DNA of 64,000 bases from Halomonas halmophila (GTDB lineage: Bacteria; Pseudomonadota; Gammaproteobacteria; Pseudomonadales; Halomonadaceae), in NCBI RefSeq assembly GCF_006540005.1, contig NZ_BJOC01000003.1, positions 144,973 to 208,972 on the forward strand. The letters are read 5' to 3'. The translations under genes were made by a program, and so were the position numbers. How positions within the stretch are numbered: position 1 is the first letter of the stretch; every line of letters begins with the position of its first letter. Shown here piece after piece: positions 20,464-31,594 of this stretch. The notes under the pieces are model-generated. The model ran no database searches. It was not told where the DNA came from and saw only the letters and a program-made list of their open reading frames with translations.

Positions 20464-20949
20464 ATGATGAGAATCGGCCATGGTTTCGATGTGCACTGTT
20501 TTGGAGAGGGCGATCATCTGATGATCGGTGGGGTGGCCATTCCCCATGATCAGGGTTTCGTCGCCCATTCCGACGGTGATGTGCTGCTGCATGCGGTCTG
20601 TGACGCGCTGCTGGGCGCCTGTGCCCTAGGCGATATCGGCAGGCACTTTCCGGATAGCGATCCGGCCTGGAAGGGCGCCGACAGCCGTGAACTACTGCGT
20701 CATGTGGTGGCGCTGGTGGCCGACCAGGGCTGGCTGCCAGGCAATCTCGATACCACGGTGATCGCCCAGGCGCCGCGCATGGCCGAGCATGTCGACAGGA
20801 TGGCGGCCTGCATCGCCCGTGATCTGGGTATCGAGCCTGCGCGGGTCAACGTCAAGGCCACTACCACCGAACGCCTCGGCTTCACGGGCCGCGGAGAGGG
20901 GATTGCCGCCGAAGCCGTGGTGCTGCTGGAGGCGCGCCAGGATGGTTGA
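20464..20949 (+). CDS. ispF: 2-C-methyl-D-erythritol 2,4-cyclodiphosphate synthase
   Basis: Cyclises CDP-methylerythritol 2-phosphate in the MEP pathway, two steps after IspD. The 161-residue protein has the metal-binding GHGFDVH near its N terminus, the [19 protein letters not shown] block (about 40-58) with a metal-ligand His, DIGRHFPD, and C-terminal [15 protein letters not shown]. The start is ATG 20464; ATG 20467 is equally possible. The end overlaps the truD start by 8 bp. Confidence 0.97.
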   Translation: MMRIGHGFDVHCFGEGDHLMIGGVAIPHDQGFVAHSDGDVLLHAVCDALLGACALGDIGRHFPDSDPAWKGADSRELLRHVVALVADQGWLPGNLDTTVIAQAPRMAEHVDRMAACIARDLGIEPARVNVKATTTERLGFTGRGEGIAAEAVVLLEARQDG

Positions 20950-22069
20950 GTCGCGCCCTGCCTGGCCGCCGGCATGGCCGCGCGCCCTGGACCCTTGCTA
21001 CGGCGCGCCGTTGCCGGGCAGCTATCGCGAGGCGCCGGAGGACTTTCGAGTCGAGGAATGGCTGGACTTTGCGCCGGAAGGCCAGGGGGAACACCTCTGG
21101 CTGTGGATTGAAAAACGCGACATTACCACCGCCATGGTGGCACGCGAGCTGGCCCGCATCTGCCAGGTCGGCGCGCGAGCCGTGGGGTATGCCGGCATGA
21201 AGGATCGTGTCGCCGTGACCCGGCAATGGTTTTCGGTGCATCTGCCGGGCCGGGCCACGCCGCCGGACCTGGCGGACCGCCTGTCCACTGACAGCGTGAC
21301 GCTGCTGGCTCAGGCGCGACATCCGCGCAAGCTCAAGCGTGGGGTGCATCGCGGCAATCATTTCCACCTGCGACTGACCGGTCGGGTGGTCGACGATCCG
21401 CGGCTGGTCGAGCGCTGGTCATGGCTATGCCGGCATGGTGTGCCCAACTATGTGGGACCGCAGCGGTTCGGCCAGGATGGGCGCAACCTGTTGCGCGCCG
21501 CCGACCTGCTGGCGCGGGGCTGGCGCAAGCGCGATGACCCCCAGGGCATGCTGCTCTCGGCCGCGCGCAGTTATCTGTTCAACATGCAGCTGGCCACCCG
21601 GGTGGCACAGGATTCCTGGCGTGCTCCGCTCGAGGGCGAGGTGGCCATTCTCGATGGCACGAGCAGCCAGTTTGTCGTCGGAGCACTCAGCGACGATTTG
21701 ATCGACCGCGCCGCCCGGCTGGACATTCATCCCAGTGGCATCCTCTGGGGGCAGGGCGAGTCAGTGGCTCAAGGGGCTGCGCGAGCGGCCGAGCGCGAAC
21801 CGCTGGCGGCGAACCGCCCCTTGTGCGAGGGCCTGGAGCGTGCCGGTGCCCGCCTGGCCAGGCGGCCTCTTCGGCTGCGACTCCAGTCGCCGCAACTCGA
21901 GCACGAGGCGGATGGCGCCATCCGGCTGTCATTCGGCCTGCCGCCCGGGGCCTTCGCCACCTCGGTGTTGCGTGAAGTGATCGATCACCCGACCCTGAAT
22001 TTCCAGCCCGCTTCGACACAGGGCGACCAAGGAGGAGCTACGCATGCATCGACTGTTGCTGTCCAATGA
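20942..22069 (+). CDS. truD: tRNA pseudouridine(13) synthase TruD
   Basis: Isomerises uridine 13 of tRNA-Glu to pseudouridine. The 375-residue protein has [11 protein letters not shown] near residue 30, the catalytic-region motif [17 protein letters not shown] (about 78-94, with the catalytic Asp in KDR) and the C-terminal [14 protein letters not shown]. It overlaps ispF at its start and surE by 26 bp at its end, which indicates tight translational coupling. The long upstream extension of the frame is ispF shadow, and the start is ATG 20942. Confidence 0.95.
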   Translation: MVESRPAWPPAWPRALDPCYGAPLPGSYREAPEDFRVEEWLDFAPEGQGEHLWLWIEKRDITTAMVARELARICQVGARAVGYAGMKDRVAVTRQWFSVHLPGRATPPDLADRLSTDSVTLLAQARHPRKLKRGVHRGNHFHLRLTGRVVDDPRLVERWSWLCRHGVPNYVGPQRFGQDGRNLLRAADLLARGWRKRDDPQGMLLSAARSYLFNMQLATRVAQDSWRAPLEGEVAILDGTSSQFVVGALSDDLIDRAARLDIHPSGILWGQGESVAQGAARAAEREPLAANRPLCEGLERAGARLARRPLRLRLQSPQLEHEADGAIRLSFGLPPGAFATSVLREVIDHPTLNFQPASTQGDQGGATHASTVAVQ

Positions 22070-22790
22070 CGATGGGGTCCATGCCCCGGGCCTGAAGGCG
22101 CTGCATGATGCCCTGGTGGATCATGCTCGACTGCGCGTGGTAGCGCCCGATCGGGACAAGAGCGGGGCCAGCAACTCCCTGACGCTGACGCGGCCGCTGG
22201 CGCTGACGGCGCTGGAAAACGGTTTCTACAGCGTGGATGGCACACCGGCCGACTGCGTCTATCTGGGGGTCAACGGCGTCTGGGGTGAGCGCCCGGACCT
22301 GGTGATCTCGGGCATCAATCACGGCGGCAACCTGGGGGACGATGTGTTGTACTCGGGTACCGTGGCGGCCGCCATGGAGGGACGCAATCTGGGCATGACG
22401 GCCATTGCCATATCGCTGGTCGGTCGCCAGCACTTCGCCACGGCCGGTCGTGTCGCGGCGAGTCTGGTGGGCGCCGCCGAGCAACTGTCACTGCCGCCGC
22501 GCAGCCTGCTCAACGTCAATGTGCCGGATCTGCCCTGGTCCGAGATCAAGGGCTTTCGCGTGACGCGCATGGGGCATCGTGGGCCGGCCGCACGACCGCA
22601 GGAGGTATTCGACCCACGCGGGCACAAGCGCTACTGGATTGCCCCGGTGGGCGAAAATGCCGATGATGGCCCGGATACCGATTTTGCCGCCGTGGAAGAC
22701 GGCTATGTGTCCATCACGCCGCTGCAGACGGATTTGACTCGGCATGCGGCTCGAGACGACGTTCAGGACTGGTTGAATGCACTCACCTGA
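22044..22790 (+). CDS. surE: 5'/3'-nucleotidase SurE
   Basis: A stationary-phase survival phosphatase acting on nucleoside 5'- and 3'-monophosphates. The 248-residue protein has the N-terminal metal-binding [12 protein letters not shown] (Asp pair at about 8-9), [15 protein letters not shown] and the catalytic [22 protein letters not shown] region (around 90-112, Asn and Asp ligands). It is part of the conserved truD-surE-pcm-...-nlpD-rpoS string. Confidence 0.97.
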   Translation: MHRLLLSNDDGVHAPGLKALHDALVDHARLRVVAPDRDKSGASNSLTLTRPLALTALENGFYSVDGTPADCVYLGVNGVWGERPDLVISGINHGGNLGDDVLYSGTVAAAMEGRNLGMTAIAISLVGRQHFATAGRVAASLVGAAEQLSLPPRSLLNVNVPDLPWSEIKGFRVTRMGHRGPAARPQEVFDPRGHKRYWIAPVGENADDGPDTDFAAVEDGYVSITPLQTDLTRHAARDDVQDWLNALT

Positions 22791-23457
22791 CCTTCGCCCC
22801 GGTCTGCTGGAGGGGGTCGGCATGACATCGCAGCGCACGCGGGACCGCATGGTCGAGCGTCTGGCGCAACAGGGCATTGGCGATCGCCGGGTACTGGATG
22901 TGATGACGCGGGCGCCGCGCCACCTCTTCCTCGACGAAGCGCTGTCGCACCGGGCCTACGAGGACACGTCACTGCCCATCGGCCATGGTCAGACGCTGTC
23001 GCGTCCCTGGATCGTGGCGCGCATGAGCGAGCTGGTGGTACAGGAGAGCCCGGCCCGGGTGCTGGAAGTCGGCACTGGCTCCGGTTATCAGACGCTGGTA
23101 CTGGCGCGGCTGGTGCCGGAGCTCTGGTCGGTGGAACGCATCAATGCCCTGCATGAACGGGCGGGTGAGCGATTGCACTGGCTCGGGGCCGGCAACGTGC
23201 AGCTGCGCCTGGCGGATGGCGGACATGGCTGGCCGGAAGCGGCGCCCTTCGATCTGGTCCTGCTGACCGCCTGTGCCAGCGAGATCCCCATGCCCTTGCT
23301 GGCACAGCTGGAGGAAGGCGGCATCATGATTGCTCCCGTCGCCGATAGAAATGGAGAACAGTGGTTGGTGCGCGTGCGCCGCCAGGGCAACCAGTTCGAG
23401 CGCGAACGACTCGAACGGGTGCATTTCGTGCCCTTGCTGGAAGGAGTCATTAGGTGA
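22777..23457 (+). CDS. pcm: Protein-L-isoaspartate O-methyltransferase
   Basis: Repairs isoaspartyl damage in proteins using S-adenosylmethionine. The 226-residue protein has [16 protein letters not shown] (about 35-50), [21 protein letters not shown] with its substrate-site motif, and the SAM-binding loop [12 protein letters not shown] (about 92-103). It starts at ATG 22777, overlapping surE by 14 bp; an internal ATG ([10 protein letters not shown], 22822) is an alternative start closer to E. coli length. The end overlaps the DUF368 gene by 4 bp. Confidence 0.94.
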   Translation: MHSPDLRPGLLEGVGMTSQRTRDRMVERLAQQGIGDRRVLDVMTRAPRHLFLDEALSHRAYEDTSLPIGHGQTLSRPWIVARMSELVVQESPARVLEVGTGSGYQTLVLARLVPELWSVERINALHERAGERLHWLGAGNVQLRLADGGHGWPEAAPFDLVLLTACASEIPMPLLAQLEEGGIMIAPVADRNGEQWLVRVRRQGNQFERERLERVHFVPLLEGVIR

Positions 23458-24440
23458 AGCGATATCTGGGACTGGTCTGCAAGGGCGCCGGCATGGGGGC
23501 CGCGGATGCCGTGCCCGGGGTGTCGGGTGGCACCATCGCCTTCATTACCGGTATCTACGAGGAGTTGATCCAGACCATCGAACGCTTCGGTCCCGGGGCG
23601 GTCGGCATCTGGAAGCGCGAGGGCAGCGCGGGCGTGGTGGACTATCTGAACCTGCGCTTCCTGTTGCCGCTGCTGGCCGGTATCGGCCTGAGTCTGTTGA
23701 GCGTGGCGCATCTCGTCGTATGGTTGATGGAAGCGCAACCCAGGCTGCTGGATGGTTTCTTCTTCGGTCTGGTCGGCGCCTCGGCCCTGGTGGTCTGGCG
23801 GCGGCCTGCGGGCTGGCGCTGGTGGTATCTGCTGCCTCTGGCGGTGGGGCTGGTGCTGGCTCAGGTCCTGCCTGCCCTGATGCCGCTGGTCTCGCAACTG
23901 GGCAGCCCGCGGCTGGTATTGGCGGTAGCCGGCTTCATTGCGATTAGTGCGCTCTTGCTGCCGGGCGTGTCGGGTAGCCTGTTGCTGCTGACCATGGGTC
24001 TGTATGGCACCGTCATGGAAGGCATCAGGCATTTCGATACCGGGCTGCTGGCCATTTTCGGCCTGGGCTGCCTGGCGGGGTTGGTGGTGTTTTCGCGTCT
24101 GCTTTCATGGTTGCTCCGGCACGGCCATGACGCGACCATGCAGTTGCTGGTGGGCTTTATCGTGGGCTCGTTGCCGACACTGTGGCCCTGGCAGCAGATG
24201 GCGTCTTATCGAATGGGTGCGGATGGCCGGACGATTCCGCTGGAGTATCATCATCTGACCCCGGGTGAGTATACCGTCGTCACCGGGGAGCCATCCCAGT
24301 GGCCGGTCGTGTTGCTGTTGATGCTGGTCGGGGCGGTGCTGGTGCTGAGTATTGATCGCCTCAACTCCGGCCCCCATACACCTGGAAAGGACGAGCGTGA
24401 TAGCGTAGTCAAGGACAAGGAGGATGGTTCCAATGCATAA
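23454..24440 (+). CDS. DUF368 membrane protein (PopT-type undecaprenyl phosphate transporter family)
   Basis: A 328-residue polytopic inner-membrane protein with about eight to nine hydrophobic segments and the DUF368 signature near the N terminus (KGAGMGAADAVPGVSGGTIAFITGIYEEL, about 10-38). A second related block is in the middle (LLPGVSGSLLLLTMGLYGTVMEGI). DUF368 (PopT) proteins recycle the lipid carrier undecaprenyl phosphate across the inner membrane. GTG start at 23454 overlapping the pcm stop. Insertion between pcm and nlpD is uncommon compared with E. coli and may couple envelope synthesis to the stationary-phase cluster. Confidence 0.88.
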   Translation: MKRYLGLVCKGAGMGAADAVPGVSGGTIAFITGIYEELIQTIERFGPGAVGIWKREGSAGVVDYLNLRFLLPLLAGIGLSLLSVAHLVVWLMEAQPRLLDGFFFGLVGASALVVWRRPAGWRWWYLLPLAVGLVLAQVLPALMPLVSQLGSPRLVLAVAGFIAISALLLPGVSGSLLLLTMGLYGTVMEGIRHFDTGLLAIFGLGCLAGLVVFSRLLSWLLRHGHDATMQLLVGFIVGSLPTLWPWQQMASYRMGADGRTIPLEYHHLTPGEYTVVTGEPSQWPVVLLLMLVGAVLVLSIDRLNSGPHTPGKDERDSVVKDKEDGSNA

Positions 24441-25632
24441 GGGGTTGCTGATCCCGGGGCTCGCACTGCTGTTGGCGGGTTGCGCCGCCTCGCAGAACGA
24501 GAAGGCGCCGGTACGCGTCGATGAGCTGTCGACCGAGCGAGCGGCATCGACGCCCGCTGAATATACCGTGAAGTCCGGGGATACTCTCTACGGTATCGCC
24601 TGGCGGCACGACATGGACTATCGCGATCTGGCGGAGATCAATGACATTGGCCCGCCCTATGAGATCCAGCCTGGACAGCGTCTGGTGCTGAACGCCCAGG
24701 GTGCTGACGCGAGTGACATCACGACGGCGTCGGGTACCGCCGGGATCGGCAATGTCGAGACGGCTGATAGCGGTGCCGTGGCCAGCGGTGTTGCGGTAGC
24801 GGGCGGTGTCTCGGGCAGTGCGGCTGATGGCGACACCGGTAACAGCGGCACGGCCGGGGAGGATGAATCCCTGGACTGGCTGCTGCCCGCCGATTCCGGC
24901 AACGACTCCGGCACGTCGGGCGACAGCGAGAGTGCACCCGGCCCGGTCTATGCCGACGACAGTTCGGCCTCGTCCGACACGCAAGATTCGGCTGCCACTG
25001 GTTCGGGTGACGAGACGGCCACCAGCGAGTCAGACGGCACCGAGTCCGAGAGTGGTACCCAGTCTGACGCCGAGGAGCGAGATGCCTCGAGCGAATCAAC
25101 GCAGGACGCCGAGCAGGATGCGGGACAGTCCGGCGACGATGAGGACACCCGGGTGGCTCAGAATGACGCTGGAGAGAGCGCGTCCGAGTCGTCCAGCCAG
25201 GCCGCGACTGATGCATCGGGCGGCCAGGACAGGTCGGACCGGCAGTATACACCGGTCGATCCGGTGCCCTGGCAATGGCCGACCAGTGGCAGTGTCGTCG
25301 GCGGTTACGGCGAGGGTGACAGCATCACCGACGGCATTGATATCAGTGGGCAGAAGGGGCAGCCTGTCAAGGCAGCCGCGCCGGGTATCGTGGTGTACGC
25401 GGGCAGTGGCGTGCGTGGGTACGGCAACCTGATTCTCCTCAAGCACAATGACCAGTTTCTCAGTGCCTACGCCCACAACGATTCCCTGAACGTGAAGGCA
25501 AACGATGTGGTGCGGGCAGGCGAGGTGATCGCCAGCATGGGGGACAGCGATGCCCAGGATGTTCGGCTGCATTTCGAGGTGCGCAAGGACGGTCAGCCGC
25601 AGGATCCCCTGGAGTATCTTCCCGCGCGTTGA
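24433..25632 (+). CDS. nlpD: NlpD-like LysM/M23 lipoprotein (amidase activator)
   Basis: A 399-residue outer-membrane lipoprotein with lipobox LALLLAGCAAS (lipidated Cys at about 17). A LysM peptidoglycan-binding domain covers about 43-87 (YTVKSGDTLYGIAWRHDMDYRDLAEIN, read in parts). A long acidic Ser/Asp/Thr/Glu-rich linker follows (about 95-270), then a C-terminal M23 domain (about 285-395) that probably lacks the full zinc set, as in NlpD. NlpD activates the amidase AmiC at division. The linker is longer and more acidic than in E. coli. The start ATG 24433 has AAGGAGG 9 bp upstream. The rpoS promoter is likely inside this gene, as is usual. Confidence 0.92.
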   Translation: MHKGLLIPGLALLLAGCAASQNEKAPVRVDELSTERAASTPAEYTVKSGDTLYGIAWRHDMDYRDLAEINDIGPPYEIQPGQRLVLNAQGADASDITTASGTAGIGNVETADSGAVASGVAVAGGVSGSAADGDTGNSGTAGEDESLDWLLPADSGNDSGTSGDSESAPGPVYADDSSASSDTQDSAATGSGDETATSESDGTESESGTQSDAEERDASSESTQDAEQDAGQSGDDEDTRVAQNDAGESASESSSQAATDASGGQDRSDRQYTPVDPVPWQWPTSGSVVGGYGEGDSITDGIDISGQKGQPVKAAAPGIVVYAGSGVRGYGNLILLKHNDQFLSAYAHNDSLNVKANDVVRAGEVIASMGDSDAQDVRLHFEVRKDGQPQDPLEYLPAR

Positions 25633-25753
25633 ATGATGCGCCCAATGTCGTGATTGCACTGCGCCATCCGGGCGTCATACAACAATAATCTCGGGCATTG
25701 AGGGTGGGCAGTGAAATGCACAATGCCGAGTCGCAACCATGGGGTAGCAATCG

Positions 25754-26746
25754 ATGAGCATGCTTGAACGGGACCTTCAGGATGTGAATCTGGAATCGGC
25801 CGCCGAGGCGGATGATGAGTCGGTAGAAACCGTCGACCTCGAAGTCGGTGCGGTGGATGACAGTGACGAGGCCTTCGAGAAGGCCTTGAGTCGCGAGGAC
25901 CGTCACCAGAATCACAGCCTCGACGCCACCCAGATCTATCTCAACGAGATCGGCTTCTCGCCCTTGTTGACGCCCGAGGAAGAGGTTCACTACGGGCGTC
26001 TGGCGCGACAGGGCGATCCCCAGGGGCGTTCTCGCATGATCGAGTCGAACCTGCGCCTGGTGGTCAAGATTTCCCGCCGCTATCTCAACCGTGGCTTGAC
26101 GCTGCTCGATCTGATCGAGGAGGGCAATCTCGGCCTGATCCGGGCCGTGGAAAAGTTCGATCCCGAGCGCGGGTTCCGCTTTTCCACCTATGCGACCTGG
26201 TGGATCCGTCAGACCATCGAGCGCGCTCTGATGAACCAGACGCGCACCATTCGTCTGCCCATTCACGTGGTCAAGGAGCTCAACATCTACTTGCGGGCCG
26301 CCCGCGAGTTGACCCAGAAGCTCGACCACGAGGCGACCGCCGAGGAAATCGCCGACCATCTCGACAAGCCGGTGGCCAGCGTAAAGAAAATGATGGGGCT
26401 CAACGAACGCGTGTCCTCGGTGGATTACCCGGTGGGCAGCGAGAGTGACAAGCCGCTCATCGAGACGATCACCGACGAGAACGACCTGGGGCCCGAATCC
26501 TCGCTGGTGGACGGGGACGTCAAGCAGCATGTCGACGACTGGCTGGCCGAGCTGACCGACAAGCAGTGCGAGGTCGTGGTGCGGCGTTTCGGCCTGCGCG
26601 GTCACGAAGCCTCGACCCTGGAGCAGGTCGGCGACGAGATCGGCCTGACGCGTGAAAGGGTGCGCCAGATCCAGGTCGAGGCGCTGAAGAAACTGCGACG
26701 CCTGCTCGACAAGCAGGGCCTGGACCTGGATGCCATCTTCGAATAG
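25754..26746 (+). CDS. rpoS: RNA polymerase sigma factor RpoS
   Basis: The stationary-phase/general stress sigma factor. The 330-residue protein has an acidic N terminus, region 1.2 ([21 protein letters not shown]), region 2 ([20 protein letters not shown] with the -10-recognition helix), [14 protein letters not shown], region 3, and region 4 ([22 protein letters not shown]). RpoS controls curli through csgD in enteric bacteria, so the csg island in this window may be in its regulon (inference). Follows nlpD by 121 bp. Confidence 0.98.
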   Translation: MSMLERDLQDVNLESAAEADDESVETVDLEVGAVDDSDEAFEKALSREDRHQNHSLDATQIYLNEIGFSPLLTPEEEVHYGRLARQGDPQGRSRMIESNLRLVVKISRRYLNRGLTLLDLIEEGNLGLIRAVEKFDPERGFRFSTYATWWIRQTIERALMNQTRTIRLPIHVVKELNIYLRAARELTQKLDHEATAEEIADHLDKPVASVKKMMGLNERVSSVDYPVGSESDKPLIETITDENDLGPESSLVDGDVKQHVDDWLAELTDKQCEVVVRRFGLRGHEASTLEQVGDEIGLTRERVRQIQVEALKKLRRLLDKQGLDLDAIFE

Positions 26747-26834
26747 GCGTCGTGCGGTGGCGTAAAAGACACGCCACCCTGGCCCGGCCCGAGCGACCTT
26801 CACCAGCGGGCCCTGACAACCTTCGTTCAGCCGC

Positions 26835-26864
26835 AAAGCCAGCGCATCAGCCTGGCTTTCTTCA
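26835..26864 (+). terminator. Weak terminator after rpoS
   Basis: AAAGCCAG (26835-26842) pairs with CTGGCTTT (26852-26859), followed by TTTCTT. It lies 30-60 bp before the alr start and probably ends rpoS transcription. The T tract is short and interrupted, so confidence is moderate. Confidence 0.6.
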
Positions 26865-26892
26865 TGTGTTACCCGCCAGCAGGAAGATTGCG

Positions 26893-27993
26893 ATGGTCCG
26901 CCCCCTGAGAGCCGACATTGACCTCGAGGCCCTGCGCCACAACTACTGCCTGGCGCGTGATCTCGCGCCGCAGAGCCGCTCGCTGGCGGTGCTCAAGGCG
27001 GATGCCTATGGCCACGGCCTGGTGGCCTGCGCCCGAGCTCTCGAGACACTGGCGCCGGCCCTGGCGGTGGCCTGCATCGAGGAGGCCGAGGTCCTGCGCG
27101 AGGCCGGTATCACGTCACCGATCGTTCTGCTAGAAGGCTTCTTCACGGCGGATGAACTGGCGTGCATCGATGCGCTGGAGTTGTGGACGGTGGTACACAG
27201 TGACTGGCAGGTCGAGGCGTTGCTGGCCTTTCGGCCGTCACGACCGATTCCCGTCTGGCTCAAGGTCGACTCCGGAATGCATCGACTCGGCTTCACGCCG
27301 CCGCGGGTGCCGGCGCTCTGGGAGCGTCTGGCCGGCGCTGGCGCACAGGTATGCGATCTGCACCTGGTCAGCCATTTCGCGACTGCCGATCAGGCCGATA
27401 CGGCGTATTTCCAGGGGCAGATGCGCACCCTGGAAGCCCTGGCCGCCGAGCTCGAGGCGCCGACCTGCCTGGCCAATTCGCCGGCGACCCTGTCGCATCC
27501 CCGGGCGCATGGCGACTGGAACCGCCCGGGGGTGATGTTGTACGGCAGTGATCCGCTGGAAGTGGCCAATGCGGTCAGTCGGCGCCTGAAGCCGGTGATG
27601 ACCCTGAGCTCGGAGATTATCGCCGTGCGCCACTTGGCAGCGGGAGAGCGGGTCGGCTATGGCGGCCGCTGGCAGGCACAGCGCGCGTCGCGTATCGCGG
27701 TGGTGGCCTGTGGTTATGGCGATGGTTATGATCGCCACGCCCGGGACGGCACGCCGGTGCTGGTCGAGGGGCAGCGAGCCGGGCTGGCCGGCAAGGTGTC
27801 CATGGACATGCTGACAGTCGATATTACCGACCTGCCAGAGGCCGATATCGGCAGCCGGGTAACGCTCTGGGGGCGCGCCGCGAACGGCGTAGTACTCCCC
27901 GTCGATGAGGTGGCGCGCTATTGCGATACCATCAGCTATACCCTGCTGACCGGGGTGCTGCCCAGAGTGCCCAGACGCTATCATGACGCCTGA
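26893..27993 (+). CDS. alr: Alanine racemase
   Basis: A PLP enzyme that makes D-alanine for peptidoglycan. The 366-residue protein has the PLP lysine in AVLKADAYGHG (Lys35), WLKVDSGMHRLGF, NRPGVMLYG and the catalytic tyrosine in GERVGYGGRW (about 250-259), with SMDMLTVD near the C terminus. The start is ATG 26893 with AGGAAG 8 bp upstream; the longer reading frame lacks family similarity. Both biosynthetic (alr) and catabolic (dadX) paralogues share these motifs. Confidence 0.95.
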   Translation: MVRPLRADIDLEALRHNYCLARDLAPQSRSLAVLKADAYGHGLVACARALETLAPALAVACIEEAEVLREAGITSPIVLLEGFFTADELACIDALELWTVVHSDWQVEALLAFRPSRPIPVWLKVDSGMHRLGFTPPRVPALWERLAGAGAQVCDLHLVSHFATADQADTAYFQGQMRTLEALAAELEAPTCLANSPATLSHPRAHGDWNRPGVMLYGSDPLEVANAVSRRLKPVMTLSSEIIAVRHLAAGERVGYGGRWQAQRASRIAVVACGYGDGYDRHARDGTPVLVEGQRAGLAGKVSMDMLTVDITDLPEADIGSRVTLWGRAANGVVLPVDEVARYCDTISYTLLTGVLPRVPRRYHDA

Positions 27994-28012
27994 CCCCGAG
28001 TGCGAGAGCCCC

Positions 28013-28927
28013 ATGACTGAACACGCTTCCGATACCCGCTTTCTGCACCCGCGCTACTGGTCGGCCTGGCTGGCCATCGGTGCCATGTATGCTGGCGCCT
28101 GGCTGCCCTGGCGCGTCAAGATGACGCTCGGCAAGGGCATCGGCCTGCTGGCTTGGCGTTTTGCCAGGCGTCGCCGGCACATTACCGAGACCAATATTCG
28201 GCTCTGCTTCCCCGAACTGGAGGCGGCGCAGCAGCGCAAGCTGGTCAAGGATACCTTCCTGGCCAACGGCATGGGCATTCTGGAAACCGCCACCGGTTGG
28301 TGCCGGGACCCCGAGCACCTGCGCCATCGTGTGGTCTTCGAGGGCCAGGAACACATGGCACGGCTCCAGACGGAGGGCCAGGGTGCCCTGATCATCGGCA
28401 TCCACTTCTCGACGCTGGATCTCGGCGGCGCCCTGCACTCGTTGTTCTTTCCCGCCGACGCGGTCTATCGGCCGCACGATAATGCGCTGTTCGAGCGTTT
28501 CATGACCCGCGCTCGCCTTCGCATCTTCGGTAGCACCATTGATCGGCATGATCTGCGTGGCGTCGTGCGTCACCTCAAGGCCGGGCACAACGTCTGGTAT
28601 TCCCCGGATCAGGACTTCGGCCGCGAGGCCAGCGTCTTCGCCCCCTTCTTCGGGGTGGAAGCGGCCACCGTCAGGTTGACCGCCAAGATCGCCCGGATGA
28701 CGGGAGCGCCGGTGATACCCCTGATCTTTCATCGTGATACCGATGACAAGACTTACCGCCTGGAATACCTGCCGCCACTGGAGGACTTTCCCAGTGGTGA
28801 CGAGCATGCCGATGCCGCGCGCATCAACGCGGTGATCGAAGCCGCCATCCGCCGCCACCCGGAGCAGTACCTGTGGCTGCACCGACGCTTCAAGACCAGG
28901 CCCGAGGGCGAGCCCAAGCTGTACTGA
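28013..28927 (+). CDS. lpxL: Lipid A lauroyl acyltransferase (LpxL type)
   Basis: Adds a secondary acyl chain to Kdo2-lipid IVA at the inner membrane. The 304-residue protein closely follows E. coli LpxL block by block: FLHPRYWSAWLAIG near the start, a membrane anchor, the HX4D acyltransferase motif in GIHFSTLDLG, VYRPHDNALFE, VWYSPDQDFG, and the C-terminal PEQYLWLHRRFKTRPEG. The start at ATG 28013 (MTEHASDTRF) mirrors the E. coli N terminus; an upstream ATG 27983 overlapping alr is less likely. Confidence 0.95.
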   Translation: MTEHASDTRFLHPRYWSAWLAIGAMYAGAWLPWRVKMTLGKGIGLLAWRFARRRRHITETNIRLCFPELEAAQQRKLVKDTFLANGMGILETATGWCRDPEHLRHRVVFEGQEHMARLQTEGQGALIIGIHFSTLDLGGALHSLFFPADAVYRPHDNALFERFMTRARLRIFGSTIDRHDLRGVVRHLKAGHNVWYSPDQDFGREASVFAPFFGVEAATVRLTAKIARMTGAPVIPLIFHRDTDDKTYRLEYLPPLEDFPSGDEHADAARINAVIEAAIRRHPEQYLWLHRRFKTRPEGEPKLY

Positions 28928-28954
28928 AGCTTCGCTTCAGTACAGCTTGGGAGC

Positions 28955-29043
28955 TGTAAGCTTTAAGCCGTAAGCCATAAGAAAACCCCACGAACCTGAG
29001 GTCAGTGGGGTTATTCTTACAGCTTAAAGCTTACGGCTTATCG
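28955..29043. repeat. Inverted pair of NNTAAGC heptamer arrays flanking a terminator
   Basis: On the plus strand 28955-28981 reads as tandem 7-bp units TGTAAGC, TTTAAGC, CGTAAGC, CATAAG. On the minus strand 29043 down to about 29017 reads as GATAAGC, CGTAAGC, TTTAAGC, TGTAAG. The two arrays thus form an inverted repeat around the stem-loop at 28984-29012, between the convergent lpxL and ettA. Other heptamer arrays of related pattern are at 31595-31657 and 49524-49593. Confidence 0.8.
28984..29012. terminator. Bidirectional terminator between lpxL and ettA
   Basis: AACCCCAC (28984-28991) pairs with GTGGGGTT (29005-29012). T-rich sequence follows on the plus side (TTATTCTTA) and an AAAA on the left gives TTTT for the minus strand, so it can serve both convergent genes. 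It sits inside the inverted heptamer arrays, which would extend the stem. Confidence 0.8.
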
Positions 29044-29058
29044 CTCCGGCGAAGCCGG

Positions 29059-30720
<1,662 letters not shown>

Positions 30721-30874
30721 GGAATCTCACTAGGGTTGGAGGTTCGGGGTTGGAGCCTTGATGGCTCTGATGATAGTGGTCGCAGCCCGGAAAGGCTAGA
30801 GAGTGACCGACAATGCAGGCTCGGGGCCGCGGCCTGAAGGCGGCCCGGCGTGTCGGCAGGGGCGTTGCCTGGCC

Positions 30875-31078
30875 TTATTCTTCCTCGTCCAGGTCGAAGT
30901 CCCAGTCATCCTCGATGTCGCGTTGCAGGCGGCGCTCTTCCAGCAGGTCCTCCAGGCGCCGGCGGGCCCGCAGCCGGTCCGCACGGCTGGCAGGACGCTC
31001 CGGAGTGGCGTCGGCATCCGTGTCGTCCTCGGGGGCTGCTGCATCGTAATCTTCATCGTCCAATGTGTCGGGGCGCAT
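30875..31078 (-). CDS. Small acidic PA3496-family protein
   Basis: A 67-residue very acidic protein whose C-terminal half has an Arg/Glu-rich helix (SRADRLRARRRLEDLLEERR, about 33-52) and an acidic tail (DWDFDLDEEE). The pattern matches the PA3496 family, named as putative envelope integrity proteins, with no defined biochemical role. The start is ATG 31076-31078 with an excellent GGGAGGAA site 6 bp upstream; a longer in-frame version upstream lacks one. Confidence 0.7.
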   Translation of the reverse strand: MRPDTLDDEDYDAAAPEDDTDADATPERPASRADRLRARRRLEDLLEERRLQRDIEDDWDFDLDEEE

Positions 31079-31311
31079 GCGATTTCCTCCCATGGCCGGC
31101 CGCTTTCCTCGGGAGCGGCGGTTGCCAGCGTTTCCTCGCCAGTGCCGCAGGGCGGCGCAAGGCAAGGGCACCTGCCGGCTATATAAGACGAGATCGCCCT
31201 GAGTGCAAGCCCTGACACGCGAACGGCCGATAGTGGCGAGCCGGTTCACTAGGCCGGGGCCTCGGTTAGACAGTAGTATGGGGATTCCTTTCTGCCGAGA
31301 TTCGGGGTCCT

Positions 31312-31581
31312 ATGTCACGTGTTCGAATTCAGTACTGTACCCAGTGTCAGTGGTTGCTGCGCAGCGCCTGGTATGCGCAGGAGTTGCTTTCCACCTTCGG
31401 CGAGGCGCTGGAGGAAGTGGCGCTGGCCCCCTCCCATGGCGGGCATTTCGAGATCTTTCTCGATGACGAGAGCCTCTGGGAGCGCAAGCGCGATGGTGGC
31501 TTTCCGGACAGCAAGGTGCTGAAACAGAAGGTCCGCGATCGTCTGGACCCGGAACGTGATCTGGGGCATGTCGATCGATAA
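31312..31581 (+). CDS. SelT/SelW/SelH (Rdx) family thioredoxin-like protein
   Basis: An 89-residue protein with the Rdx fold: an N-terminal strand then CTQC (Cys9 and Cys12) at the redox site, QWLLRSAWYAQELLSTF helix, a strand GGHFEIFLDDESLWERK, and KVLKQKVRDRLDP at the C terminus. This family comprises bacterial relatives of selenoproteins SelW/SelT, here with Cys in place of Sec. Its physiological role is not known; a thiol redox function is inferred. It is followed by the heptamer array at 31595-31657. Confidence 0.85.
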   Translation: MSRVRIQYCTQCQWLLRSAWYAQELLSTFGEALEEVALAPSHGGHFEIFLDDESLWERKRDGGFPDSKVLKQKVRDRLDPERDLGHVDR

Positions 31582-31594
31582 TGCGCTACGAAGC

